From Actinomadura syzygii (GTDB taxonomy: Bacteria > Actinomycetota > Actinomycetes > Streptosporangiales > Streptosporangiaceae), in contig NZ_VSFF01000007.1 in NCBI RefSeq assembly GCF_008085905.1, positions 1 to 64,000 on the forward strand: a stretch of 64,000 bases of DNA, in the 5' to 3' direction. The notes under the pieces are model-generated. The model did no database searches. It had not been told where the DNA came from and saw only the letters and a program-made list of their open reading frames with translations. Both the position numbers and the translations under genes were made by a program. Position 1 is the first letter of the stretch. Each line of letters opens with the position of its first letter. Below are positions 38,576 to 47,578 of the stretch, piece by piece.

Positions 38576-39745
38576 GACAACGACGTTCACCGCGGATCCG
38601 GTTCCCGGCACGGCTTCGACACCGTGGCCATCCACGCCGGGCAGGAGCCGGATCCCGCGACGGGGGCGGTCGTACCGCCGATCTACCAGGTCTCCACCTA
38701 CAAGCAGGACGGCGTGGGCGGGCTGCGCGGCGGCTACGAGTACTCACGCTCGGCCAATCCGACGCGTACGTCTCTGGAGGTATGCCTCGCCGAGACCGAG
38801 GGCGGCGCGCGGGGGCTGGCGTTCGCGTCCGGGCTCGCCGCCGAGGACGCGCTGCTGCGCACGGTGTGCCGCCCCGGCGACCACGTCGTGATCCCGAACG
38901 ACGCCTACGGCGGCACCTACCGGCTCTTCGCGAAGGTCGGCGAGCCGTGGGGGCTCTCGTTCGACCCCGTCCCGCTCGCGGACGTGGCGGCCGTCCGGGC
39001 GGCGATGCGCCCGGACACCAGGATCGTCTGGGTGGAGACGCCGACGAACCCGCTGCTCGCCATCGCCGACATCGCGGCGCTCGCGGCGGTCGCGCACGAC
39101 GCGGGCGCGCTGCTCGTCGTCGACAACACGTTCGCCTCGCCGTACCTGCAGCGGCCGCTCGACCTCGGCGCGGACGTGGTCGTCCACTCCACGACCAAGT
39201 ACATCGGCGGGCACTCCGACGTGGTCGGCGGCGCGCTGATCGTCGCGGACGGCGGGCTCGGCGACCGGCTGGCCTTCCACCAGAACGCCATGGGCGCCGT
39301 CGCTGGACCGTTCGACGCCTGGCTCACCCTGCGCGGGATCAAGACGCTCGGCGTCCGGATGGACCGGCACTGCGCGAACGCGGAGAAGGTCGCGGAGATG
39401 CTGGGACGGCACCGCGCCGTCCGGCAGGTCCTCTATCCGGGGCTGCCCGACCACCCGGGCCACGAGATCGCGGCCAAGCAGATGCGGGCGTTCGGCGGCA
39501 TGGTCTCGTTCCGGATGGAATCGGAGGAGGACGCCGTCGGCGTGTGCGAGCGGACGCGGCTGTTCACCCTCGGGGAGTCGCTCGGCGGCGTCGAGTCGCT
39601 GATCGAGCACCCGGGGCGGATGACGCACGCCTCGGCCGCCGGGTCGCCGCTGGAGGTGCCCGGCGACCTCGTCCGGCTGTCGGTCGGGATCGAGGACGCG
39701 GACGATCTCATCCGTGATCTTGAGGTGGCGCTGGAGCCGTTCTGA
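38573..39745 (+). CDS. metB: Cystathionine gamma-synthase/lyase
   Basis: 390 residues from ATG 38573. Trans-sulfuration PLP enzyme: 'YSRSANPTR' (57-65), 'SGLAAEDA', 'DNTFASPYLQRPLDLGAD' and the PLP lysine Lys209 in 'HSTTKYIGGH'. It either makes cystathionine from an activated homoserine or cleaves it to cysteine; pairing with cbs favours the lyase direction, but the family is bifunctional. The same cbs...metB linkage occurs in mycobacteria. Length is normal. Confidence 0.93.
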   Translation: MDNDVHRGSGSRHGFDTVAIHAGQEPDPATGAVVPPIYQVSTYKQDGVGGLRGGYEYSRSANPTRTSLEVCLAETEGGARGLAFASGLAAEDALLRTVCRPGDHVVIPNDAYGGTYRLFAKVGEPWGLSFDPVPLADVAAVRAAMRPDTRIVWVETPTNPLLAIADIAALAAVAHDAGALLVVDNTFASPYLQRPLDLGADVVVHSTTKYIGGHSDVVGGALIVADGGLGDRLAFHQNAMGAVAGPFDAWLTLRGIKTLGVRMDRHCANAEKVAEMLGRHRAVRQVLYPGLPDHPGHEIAAKQMRAFGGMVSFRMESEEDAVGVCERTRLFTLGESLGGVESLIEHPGRMTHASAAGSPLEVPGDLVRLSVGIEDADDLIRDLEVALEPF

Positions 39746-39864
39746 CCAGCGACGATGCCGTGTTATCGGGGTGCCGGGCGAAGGCGAACGGCCTAGTCTT
39801 CCCGCCACGAACCTGATCAAACATCTATTATTGGCGCGCCAGGTTCGCGAAGAAGGGGCCCGGG

Positions 39865-40944
39865 GTGCGAAAGATACTGGTCTGTGGTGCGGCGTTCGCC
39901 GCGACGTGCGTCGCCGCCGTGGCCGTCCCGGGCGGGGCGGAGGCGACCCCGACGCCCTCGCCGCCCGCCGCGTCCATCGCGCCGAGCGAGGAGACGTCCG
40001 CGTCCCCGTCGCCGCCGCCCGGCGTGGAGTCGCCGTCGACGTGGACGGAGACGCCCCCGCAGGGGCGGACGCCGCGCGACGGGGAGCCGGACGCCACCGT
40101 CTCCGCCGAGGCCGTCATGGTCACGCCGCGGCTACCGCGTGCGCGCAGCTACGCCTACGGCAAGGACCCGAACCAGCGGATCGACGCCTACTGGCGCAAG
40201 GAGGGCCCGAAGGCGAAGCCGCGCCCGGTCGTCCTGATCCTGCACGGCGGGTACTGGATGCAGGGCGACAAGGGCTCCTGGAAGTACTTCGCGCGGCGGC
40301 TGACCGAGGACGGCTTCGTCGTCATGTCCGCGAACTACCGGCTCGCGCCGAAGGCGCAGTGGCCCGCGCAGCGCGACGACGCGCTGTCGGCCCTCGCGTT
40401 CGTCAAGAAGTACGCCCGGCACTGGAACGCCGACCCGAGCCGCGTCGTCGTGCTCGGCGCCTCGTCCGGCGGGCAGCTCGCCACCCAGGTCGGCACGTTC
40501 GGGACGGGCGGCGCCCAGGTCCGCGGCGTGATCGCGCTGTCCCCGCCGAACGACCCGTACCTCGCCTACCAGGACGGCGCCCTGGCCGGCGCGACGCCCA
40601 GCCAGCGCAAGCTGCGCCGGGCCGTGGTCGACCTCGTCCACTGCGTGCCCGGCGCGGTCACCGGCCTGCTCGCCGCCCCGGACTGCTGGCAGCGCCTCGA
40701 CGACGCCAACACCACGACGCACGTGTCGGCGGGCGACGCGCCGATGCTGCTCATGCACGCGACGGGCGACTTCGTCCCGGTCGCGCAGAGCAACGGGCTC
40801 GCGGGGGCGCTGCGCGAGGCGGGCGTGCCGGTGACGGTGAAGACCGTCGAGGGCAAGATGCACGCCTCGCAGCTGTTCGAGGACGAGCACACCTACCCGA
40901 CGGTGCTGGCCTGGCTGAAGAACCGGCTGCGGCCGGGCCGCTGA
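39865..40944 (+). CDS. Secreted alpha/beta hydrolase (BD-FAE-like esterase)
   Basis: 359 residues, GTG start. A signal peptide (1-27, ending 'GGAEA') is followed by a Pro/Ser/Thr-rich linker to about 80. The hydrolase has the oxyanion motif HGGYW (127-131), nucleophile Ser200 in GASSGG (198-203), a late Asp in 'HATGDFVPV' and the catalytic His in 'GKMHASQLF'. The HGG signature places it with the hormone-sensitive-lipase/BD-FAE group that deacylates sugars or small esters outside the cell. Cys pairs in the C-terminal half may be disulfides. The natural ester is unknown. Confidence 0.87.
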   Translation: MRKILVCGAAFAATCVAAVAVPGGAEATPTPSPPAASIAPSEETSASPSPPPGVESPSTWTETPPQGRTPRDGEPDATVSAEAVMVTPRLPRARSYAYGKDPNQRIDAYWRKEGPKAKPRPVVLILHGGYWMQGDKGSWKYFARRLTEDGFVVMSANYRLAPKAQWPAQRDDALSALAFVKKYARHWNADPSRVVVLGASSGGQLATQVGTFGTGGAQVRGVIALSPPNDPYLAYQDGALAGATPSQRKLRRAVVDLVHCVPGAVTGLLAAPDCWQRLDDANTTTHVSAGDAPMLLMHATGDFVPVAQSNGLAGALREAGVPVTVKTVEGKMHASQLFEDEHTYPTVLAWLKNRLRPGR

Positions 40945-40962
40945 CCCCGGCCGCTGACCTGG

Positions 40963-40977
40963 GCCGCCCCGGGCGGC
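40963..40977. terminator. Short bidirectional hairpin
   Basis: GCCGCCC-C-GGGCGGC is a near-perfect palindrome between the convergent esterase and DUF2269-like genes. Stem strength is good but short. Confidence 0.4.
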
Positions 40978-40981
40978 GCGG

Positions 40982-41485
40982 TCAGGCGTTCCAGACCATC
41001 AGGACGAGGATCACCAGCCAGATCAGCGCGACGACGCCGGAGATGGCGGCGATCCGCCCGCGCTCCACCTGGGCGACGTCCCCGGTCGGCTTCTCCCGGG
41101 GCTTCTCCTCGCCCTCGGCCGCCTCCTCGTCCTTCGCGGCGGCGGGGGCCGTGGCGGAGGCCGCCGCGGTCTCCAGGAGGTGCGCGGCCTTGCGCTGGTC
41201 CCGCTCGACGATCAGCAGCAGGACGAGCGCGACGATGAACAGCGTCATCGACACCGACAGCCACGCCTCGGCCAGCTCGTCACCGGCGAGCGCCATCCCG
41301 AACACGAAGATCGCCAACGTGCCGAGGCCGTAGATCTGGGTGGTCCGGTGCAGGTAGCGGACCACGGTCACGTTGCGCTTGCGGATGTAGCGCGGCGTGG
41401 ACATCGTCGCGGCGGTCAGCGGCCCCAGCGTGAAGATCGCGAAACCGATGTGCAGGATGAGCAGCAGGCGGTCGGAAGTCGACAT
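40982..41485 (-). CDS. DUF2269-like integral membrane protein
   Basis: 167 residues with three N-terminal membrane helices ('LLLILHIGFAIFTLGPLTAA', 'GLGTLAIFVFGMAL', 'LFIVALVLLLIVE'), a charged Ala/Glu-rich cytoplasmic loop (about 98-140), and one C-terminal helix. The 'LHIGFAIFTLGP' opening resembles the DUF2269 family; function is unknown. It is 30 bp downstream of the VWA gene on the same strand and may be co-transcribed with it. Confidence 0.65.
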   Translation of the reverse strand: MSTSDRLLLILHIGFAIFTLGPLTAATMSTPRYIRKRNVTVVRYLHRTTQIYGLGTLAIFVFGMALAGDELAEAWLSVSMTLFIVALVLLLIVERDQRKAAHLLETAAASATAPAAAKDEEAAEGEEKPREKPTGDVAQVERGRIAAISGVVALIWLVILVLMVWNA

Positions 41486-41515
41486 GACGCAGACCTTAGC
41501 CCCCCTGGCGGCGGC

Positions 41516-43591
41516 TCAGCGGCGTCCGCGCCGCACCCGCAGGTAGTCGCTGACGACGTACTCGCCGAGGCGCTCGGCGTCCGGCGCGAAGACCCGTCCG
41601 CCGTTGCGGCGGGCGACCTCCTCCACGAACGAGACGAGCCGCCGGTCCTCGGCGAGCATGAAGAAGTTCATGCAGGCCCCGCGCCGGGTCATCTTGTCGA
41701 CCTCGGCGAGGGTGAGGACGAGCGTGTCCGTGGACGGCGGGTAGTCGAACAGCGAGCGGCCGTCCGGGCGCAGGTGCGCGGTCGGCTCCCCGTCGGTGAC
41801 GACGAGGACGATCGGCTCGAAGTCGGGGTGCTGGTCCAGATGCCGTCCCGCGATCATGAGCGCGTGGTGCAGGTTCGTGCCCTGGACCATGTCCCAGTCG
41901 AGGCCCGCCATCTCCGTCGGGTGCAGCACCCGCGCGTAGTTGGAGAACCCGATGATCTGGATCGCGTCCTGCGGGAACTTGCTGGTCACGAGCGTGTGCA
42001 GGGCGAGCGTCGTCTGCTTGGCGACCGCCCAGGTGCCGCGCAGCACCATCGAGTAGGACAGGTCGACCAGCAGGCAGACGGCCGCGCCGGTGCGCCGCTC
42101 CGTCTCGTGGACCTCGAAGTCGTCCACGCCGAGCCGGACGCCGTTCGCGCGTCCGGACGGCGGGCCCGGCTCCAGCACGCCCTGCTCGATCACGCCCTGC
42201 TCGATCATGCCCGGTTCGTTCGGCTCCGGCTCGATCACGACCGCCGGGGACGCGGGCCCCGCCGCGCCCTCCATCGCGCTGCGGCGGATGGCGTTGCTCA
42301 CCGTCCGGACGACGTCGAGCGGCTGCTCGTCGCCGAACCGCCACTCCCGGCTCGCGCCGGTCAGCTCGCCCGCCTGGCCCGCGTCGCGCTGCTCGTGGTC
42401 GCCCTGCCGCCCGGTCGTGAGCTGCGCGAACACCCGGCGCAGCGCCGTCTCGCCGAGCCGCCGGACGGCCTTCGGGGTCAGCTCCAGCTTGCCGCGGTTG
42501 CGCCGCAGGTAGCCCTGCCGCTCCAGCTCCGCCTCGATGCGGCGAAGCTCGGCGAGGTCGTCCACGGCCTGGCGGCCGAGCGCCCGCCGGACGGCCTCCT
42601 CGTCGATGTCGTCGAGCCGCGCGCCGGGGTAGTCCTGCCCGAGGGCGGCCTCCAGCTCGCTGAGGTCGGCGAGCTCGGCCAGCGCGGTCGTCGCGTCGCC
42701 CATGCCGAGCGGGTTCTCGCCGGTCATCTGCTCCGGCTGCCCCCAGCCGAGGTCGGGCCGCCTTCCCCGCAGCGCGTCGCCGAGCCTGGACATCTCCATG
42801 GCGAGGCCCGCGTCCTGCATGACCTGGTCCATCAGCCCGGCCAGCTCGGCGCGCTGCTCGGGGGACAGCGAGGCGAGCAGCCGGTCCATCGCGGCGGCGC
42901 GGCGGGCGAGCGAGTCGACCAGCTCTTCGAGGTCGGCGGGGGCGTCGGGGAACATGTCCCCGTACTCGTCCATGAAGCGGTCGAAGTCGTCCTGGGTGTG
43001 CTCGCCGCGGGCGTCGCGGTCGAGCATCTCGTTGAGCGCGGCCATCATGTCCTTGACGCGTTCCATGGCGGCCGGGTCGCTGTTCTCCAGCGCCTGCTTC
43101 ATGCCCTGGAACTGCGAGTCGAGGACCTCGCGCCGCAGCAGGTCCTTGAGCCGCTCGAAGGTGGCGCGGGCGGCGTCCGAGCGCCAGTCGTACCCGGACA
43201 GCCGCCGGATCGCCTGGGACGTGTCGGACGGCAGCGTGTCGAGCTCCGCCTCCCGCAGCCGCGCGTCGTCGCTCGGATCGGGGAATAGCTCGGCCCGCTC
43301 CTGCCCGATCGCCGTGTCGAGGAGCGCGCGGGCCTCTTCGAGCGTGCCGTCGAGGCGGCCCCGGTCGCGCAGGGCGCGGCGCCGCTCCCGCACCTGGCGG
43401 AGCATGTCGTCGAGCCCGCGGCGGTCCCGCGCGCCGGGCAGGCCGCGGCGCAGCAGCTCGCGCAGCGCGTCGTCCGGACGGGTGCCGTCGAGCACCGAGT
43501 CGCCCATCGCGTCGAGGGCGTCGCGGACGTCGTAGGGCGGGGCGAGCGGGTCGGGCCCGTCCTCGTATGCGCCGTAGCGGTATCGGCTCAT
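41516..43591 (-). CDS. VWA (CoxE-like) protein of a MoxR-type AAA/VWA pair
   Basis: 691 residues. The N-terminal about 480 residues are mostly charged helices. The C-terminal von Willebrand A domain has the metal site DLSYS (Asp510, Ser512, Ser514) and a later 'VVTDGEPTAH'. Such proteins work with a MoxR/Mg-chelatase-like ATPase, here the next gene upstream, probably as a metal-dependent chaperone or protein-remodelling machine. A short repeat (MIEQG/VIEQG/VLEPG) lies before the VWA domain. Homologous to a conserved actinobacterial pair (Rv0958/Rv0959-like); the client is unknown. AAGGGGATTCG precedes the ATG. Confidence 0.88.
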   Translation of the reverse strand: MSRYRYGAYEDGPDPLAPPYDVRDALDAMGDSVLDGTRPDDALRELLRRGLPGARDRRGLDDMLRQVRERRRALRDRGRLDGTLEEARALLDTAIGQERAELFPDPSDDARLREAELDTLPSDTSQAIRRLSGYDWRSDAARATFERLKDLLRREVLDSQFQGMKQALENSDPAAMERVKDMMAALNEMLDRDARGEHTQDDFDRFMDEYGDMFPDAPADLEELVDSLARRAAAMDRLLASLSPEQRAELAGLMDQVMQDAGLAMEMSRLGDALRGRRPDLGWGQPEQMTGENPLGMGDATTALAELADLSELEAALGQDYPGARLDDIDEEAVRRALGRQAVDDLAELRRIEAELERQGYLRRNRGKLELTPKAVRRLGETALRRVFAQLTTGRQGDHEQRDAGQAGELTGASREWRFGDEQPLDVVRTVSNAIRRSAMEGAAGPASPAVVIEPEPNEPGMIEQGVIEQGVLEPGPPSGRANGVRLGVDDFEVHETERRTGAAVCLLVDLSYSMVLRGTWAVAKQTTLALHTLVTSKFPQDAIQIIGFSNYARVLHPTEMAGLDWDMVQGTNLHHALMIAGRHLDQHPDFEPIVLVVTDGEPTAHLRPDGRSLFDYPPSTDTLVLTLAEVDKMTRRGACMNFFMLAEDRRLVSFVEEVARRNGGRVFAPDAERLGEYVVSDYLRVRRGRR

Positions 43592-43626
43592 CGAATCCCC
43601 TTGCGGTGGAGACCTAGGGTCAGGGG

Positions 43627-43643
43627 CCCGGCCTGCGGCCGGG
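43627..43643 (-). terminator. Hairpin between AAA and VWA genes
   Basis: CCCGGCC/GGCCGGG (7 bp, TGC loop) lies in the 104-bp gap between the two minus-strand genes. It may partly terminate the AAA transcript and set the ratio of the two products. Confidence 0.4.
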
Positions 43644-43695
43644 TCGGGTGCGGCGTGTCGTACGCGGCGGTGTCGTGGGTTTCAGCGCGTCGGTG

Positions 43696-45147
43696 TCAGG
43701 TTCGGTAGGTGGCCGTGCCCTCGGAGCCGCCCGCGCCGGCGTCCTTGGACAGCCGCCGGGTCAGGAACAGCCCCTCCAGGGCGAACTCCAGCGCGGCCGC
43801 GGCCTGGCCGGGGGACTCCCCGCTCATGCCGAGCCGCTCCATCATCTTCGCGAGGCCGGGCACCGGGCCGAGGCGGCGCAGCAGCTCCGTCGCCGTCACC
43901 AGCTCGCCGGACTCGACGGTCTCGCCGGCGTCGAACTTGTCGAGCAGGCCGTTCAGGTCGGCGGCGCCGAGCGTCCGCCGGTAGGTCTCGGCGACGGCGC
44001 GGCGCAGCAGGTGTTCGAGGACCTCCTGCTCGCGCCCCTCCTCGCTGACCTCGAACTCGACCTTGCCCATCAGCGACGGGACGATCGCGGGCAGGTCGCA
44101 GACGCGGGCGACGGCGTGGTCCTCGCCGGTGAGGGCCGCGCGGCGCACCGCGCCCGCCGCGACGGTCTCCGCGCCCGCGAGCGCGAACCGGGCGGACACG
44201 CCGGAGCGGGCGTCGACCGCCGTGGACTCGCGGACGAGCCGGGTGAACCGTCCGATCACCTCGATCAGGTGGTCGGGCACCTCGGCGGGCAGGCCCGAGA
44301 GGTCGGCGAAGTCGGACTCCTGGCGGATCAGCGCCAGCTCGGCCTCAAGGGCGAGCGGGTAGTGGGTGCGGATCTCGGCGCCGAAGCGGTCCTTCAGCGG
44401 GGTGATGATGCGGCCGCGGTTGGTGTAGTCCTCGGGGTTGGCGGACGCGACGAGCAGCACGTCCAGCGGCAGCCGCAGCGCGTAGCCGCGGATCTGGACG
44501 TCGCGCTCCTCCAGCACGTTCAGCAGCGCGACCTGGATGCGCTCGGCGAGGTCGGGCAGCTCGTTGATGGAGAACACGCCGCGGTTGGTGCGCGGGACGA
44601 GCCCGAAGTGCACCGTCTCGGGGTCGCCGAGGGTACGGCCCTCGGCGACCCTGATGGGGTCGACGTCGCCGATGAGGTCGCCGACGCTGGTGTCGGGCGT
44701 GGCGAGCTTCTCGCCGTACCGCTCGTCGCGGTGCTTCCAGTCGACGGGCAGCTCGTCGCCCTTCGCGGCGGCGAGGCGGCGGCAGCGCACGCACACCGGC
44801 GCGTACGGGTGGTCGTTGATCTCGCAGCCCGCGACGACGGGCGTCCACTCGTCGAGGAGCCCGGCGAGGGTGCGGATGAGCCGCGTCTTGCCCTGCCCGC
44901 GCTCGCCCAGCAGGACGAGGTCGTGCCCGGCGAGGAGGGCGCGCTCCAGGTGGGGGAGGACGGTGTCGTCGAACCCGAGGATGCCGGGGAAGCGCGGCTC
45001 ACCGGTTCGCAGCCGGTGCAGCAGGTTGCCGCGGATCTCGGCCTTCACCGACCGCTGGACGTGACCGCTGGTGCGCAGCTCGCCCAGAGTGGACGGGCGG
45101 GATGCGGATTCACATGGTGTGGATTCACTCGGGTTGGAAGAACGCAC
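43696..45147 (-). CDS. MoxR/Mg-chelatase-type AAA+ ATPase
   Basis: 483 residues, GTG start. Walker A GERGQGKT (81-88). The Walker B region reads 'GVFSINELPDL' (190-200), with Asn where the conserved Asp usually stands. Sensor 1 is 'ASANPEDY' and the arginine finger 'LKDRFG'. Between Walker A and B is an insert with Cys108, Cys119 and Cys122 ('VCVRC'), a possible zinc site. It should power remodelling together with the VWA protein downstream. On the minus strand TAGTGT (45155-45160) ends 7 bases before the GTG, suggesting a leaderless transcript. Shares its upstream region with the FIST gene. Confidence 0.9.
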   Translation of the reverse strand: MRSSNPSESTPCESASRPSTLGELRTSGHVQRSVKAEIRGNLLHRLRTGEPRFPGILGFDDTVLPHLERALLAGHDLVLLGERGQGKTRLIRTLAGLLDEWTPVVAGCEINDHPYAPVCVRCRRLAAAKGDELPVDWKHRDERYGEKLATPDTSVGDLIGDVDPIRVAEGRTLGDPETVHFGLVPRTNRGVFSINELPDLAERIQVALLNVLEERDVQIRGYALRLPLDVLLVASANPEDYTNRGRIITPLKDRFGAEIRTHYPLALEAELALIRQESDFADLSGLPAEVPDHLIEVIGRFTRLVRESTAVDARSGVSARFALAGAETVAAGAVRRAALTGEDHAVARVCDLPAIVPSLMGKVEFEVSEEGREQEVLEHLLRRAVAETYRRTLGAADLNGLLDKFDAGETVESGELVTATELLRRLGPVPGLAKMMERLGMSGESPGQAAAALEFALEGLFLTRRLSKDAGAGGSEGTATYRT

Positions 45148-45154
45148 GCGACCG

Positions 45155-45160
45155 ACACTA
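45155..45160 (-). promoter_or_regulatory. Leaderless -10 element of the AAA+ gene
   Basis: TAGTGT on the minus strand, TANNNT type, 7 bases from the GTG start and without a Shine-Dalgarno. Confidence 0.45.
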
Positions 45161-45382
45161 CGTCGCGGGTCAGCGGAATCGCACCCTTGACCCTAGGATT
45201 CGTCCGCTATGCCCTGCCTTGACGGCGTTTCGCGGCGCGGCCCGTTGTTTGTTCGGAGTCGCGTCTTGTTTGGGTGGATATGGCGTGGCGGGGGACACTG
45301 GAGGTGTGAAGCGAACCGGTGAACGGAGTGAATACTTTCTTCGGGCATCGAGATGAAGGCATTGACTTGGGAGGCGGTGCCG

Positions 45383-46546
45383 ATGGCGCGATTCGGTGAT
45401 GGCCTGGCCCTCGGACCCGACCTGGCCAAGGCCGCCGCGTCCGCGGTCGAGCAGGCGCTCGCGCCGCTCAGCGCGGCGCCCGACCTGGTCTGCGTCTTCA
45501 TGACCGGGGACGATCCGGACGCGATCGAGGAGGCGGCGGCGGCCGCGGCGCGGGCGGCGGGGCCGGCGGTGCTGCTCGGCTGCAGCGCGTCCGGGGTGAT
45601 CGGCGCCGGGCGCGGCGTGGAGGACGCGGGCGCGGTCAGCGCGTGGGCGGCGGTGCTGCCCGGCGCGCGTCTCGACCCGTTCCGGCTGGAGACGCTGAAG
45701 GCCGACGACCGGCTGATCGTGGTCGGCATGCCGGAGGGCCAGGACGACGACGTCGTCGGCGTCCTGCTGACCGACCCGTACAGCTTCCCGGTGGACGCCT
45801 TCGTCGAGCGCTCCGACGACGCGCTCCCCGGCCTGCCGCTCGTCGGCGGGCTCGCCGAGGGCAGCGAGCGCGGCGACGCGCGGCTGTTCGTCGGCGGCGA
45901 GGTGTACCGGGACGGCGCGGTCGGCGTCGTCATCGGCGGGGCCGTGACCGCCGCGACCGTGGTCAGCCAGGGCGCCCGCCCGATCGGGCCCGACATGGTG
46001 GTGACGCGGGCGGAGGAGAACGTCCTGTACGAGCTGGCGGGCGTTCCCGCGCTGGAGAAGCTGGAGCAGATCGTCGTGGGGCTGCCCGAGGAGGAGCAGG
46101 AGCTCGCCGGGCACGGCCTGCTGATCGGCGTGGCGATGGACGAGTACGCCGACGAGCACGAGCACGGCGACTTCCTCGTCCGGGGCGTCGTCGGCGCCGA
46201 CACCGACAGCGGCGCGATCGCGATCGGGGACGTCGTGGACGTCGGGCGCACCGTCCGGTTCCAGGTCCGCGACGCCGGGGCCGCCGAGAAGGACCTCGCC
46301 GCCCTGCTGGAACGGTTCGATATGGCGCCGGTCGAGGGCGCGCTGCTGTTCTCGTGCAACGGGCGCGGGCAGGCGATGTTCCCCGACTCCGACCACGACG
46401 CGAAGGTGCTCGACCGCGCGTTCGGCCCGGCCGGGGTCGGCGGCTTCTTCGCCGCCGGTGAGATCGGCCCGGTCGCGGGACGCAACCACGTGCACGGCTT
46501 CACCGCGTCCATCCTGGCGTTCGGCCGGGCGGCGGAGCCCGCGTGA
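45383..46546 (+). CDS. FIST sensor-domain protein
   Basis: 387 residues from ATG 45383 (GGAGG 8 bases upstream); ATG 45353 adds ten residues but has no good ribosome site. FIST N-terminal part ('MARFGDGLALGPDL', 'VLLGCSASGVIG', 'PLVGGLAEGS') and FIST_C ('LFSCNGRGQAMFP', 'VGGFFAAGEIGPVAGRNHVHGFTASIL'). The fold is thought to bind small ligands such as amino acids. Here it stands alone, without the signalling domain often fused to it. Its stop overlaps the start of the ROK kinase gene, so the two are coupled. Confidence 0.9.
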   Translation: MARFGDGLALGPDLAKAAASAVEQALAPLSAAPDLVCVFMTGDDPDAIEEAAAAAARAAGPAVLLGCSASGVIGAGRGVEDAGAVSAWAAVLPGARLDPFRLETLKADDRLIVVGMPEGQDDDVVGVLLTDPYSFPVDAFVERSDDALPGLPLVGGLAEGSERGDARLFVGGEVYRDGAVGVVIGGAVTAATVVSQGARPIGPDMVVTRAEENVLYELAGVPALEKLEQIVVGLPEEEQELAGHGLLIGVAMDEYADEHEHGDFLVRGVVGADTDSGAIAIGDVVDVGRTVRFQVRDAGAAEKDLAALLERFDMAPVEGALLFSCNGRGQAMFPDSDHDAKVLDRAFGPAGVGGFFAAGEIGPVAGRNHVHGFTASILAFGRAAEPA

Positions 46547-47520
46547 CGCCGCCGTCCGACGCGCCCGGGTCGGCCGAGGCGCCCGTCCTCGCGGTGGACA
46601 TCGGCGGGACGAAGCTCGCCGCCGCCCTCGTCGGGCCGGACGGGCGCGTCACGGCGTCCGGCCGCGTCCCGACCCCGAACGAGCCCGGCGTCGACGGCGA
46701 GGAGCTGTGGCGGACGCTGGAGGCGCTGCTCGGCAAGCTCGTCGCGGACGCGGGCGACCCGCCACTCGCGGGCGTCGGCGTCGGCTGCGGCGGGCCGATG
46801 ACCTGGCCCGCCGCCGAGGTGTCGCCGCTGAACATCCCGGCCTGGCGCGGGTTCCCGCTGCGCGCCCGGCTCCGCGCGCGGTATCCGGGGCTGCCGGTCC
46901 GCATCCACAACGACGCGATCTGCGTCGCGGTCGGCGAGCACTGGCGGGGCGCCGGGCGCGGGCACGACGACGTCCTCGGGATGGTCGTGTCCACCGGCGT
47001 CGGCGGCGGGCTGATCCTCGGCGGGCGGCTGGTGAACGGGGCGAGCGGCAACGCCGGGCACATCGGGCACGTGATCGTCGACCCGGGCGGGCCGCCGTGC
47101 GCGTGCGGCGGGCGCGGCTGCCTGGAGGCGGTCGCGCGCGGCCCCGGGCTGGTCGCGTGGGCGCGCGAGCAGGGCTGGCGGCGCGGCGACGGCGCCACGA
47201 CCGGGGTCGAACTGGCCGCGGACGCGCGCGGCGGCGACCCGGTCGCGGTCGCCGCGATGCGCCGCGCCGGACGCGCCCTCGGCATCGCGATCGCGTCCGC
47301 GACGCACCTGTGCGACCTCCAGGTCGTCGCGATCGGCGGCGGCGTGTCCCAGACGGGATCGCTGCTGTTCGAGCCGCTGGACGAGGCGTTCGACACGCAC
47401 GCGCGGATGGATTTCGCGCGGCGGGTGCGGATCGTCCCGGCGGCGCTCGGGCAGACCGCCGGGCTCGTCGGCGCGGCCGCCCTGGTCTTCGCCCAGGACC
47501 GCTACTGGAGCGCGGGCTGA
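46543..47520 (+). CDS. ROK family sugar kinase (glucokinase-like)
   Basis: 325 residues; the GTG overlaps the FIST stop (GTGA). ATP site DIGGTK (19-24), catalytic region 'IHNDAICVAVGE', 'STGVGGGLILGG', His of 'GHIGH', and the ROK zinc motif CACGGRGCLE (186-195). It should phosphorylate glucose or a related hexose in the cytoplasm. There is no N-terminal DNA-binding domain, so it is an enzyme, not a ROK repressor. Substrate preference is not determinable. Linked to FIST and followed 58 bp later by the threonine dehydratase gene. Confidence 0.9.
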   Translation: MTPPSDAPGSAEAPVLAVDIGGTKLAAALVGPDGRVTASGRVPTPNEPGVDGEELWRTLEALLGKLVADAGDPPLAGVGVGCGGPMTWPAAEVSPLNIPAWRGFPLRARLRARYPGLPVRIHNDAICVAVGEHWRGAGRGHDDVLGMVVSTGVGGGLILGGRLVNGASGNAGHIGHVIVDPGGPPCACGGRGCLEAVARGPGLVAWAREQGWRRGDGATTGVELAADARGGDPVAVAAMRRAGRALGIAIASATHLCDLQVVAIGGGVSQTGSLLFEPLDEAFDTHARMDFARRVRIVPAALGQTAGLVGAAALVFAQDRYWSAG

Positions 47521-47578
47521 CCGCCCGCCCGAAGGTTCGCGGTTCGAAGATCGCCTGGCGGGTGCGAGGATCGTAGGC

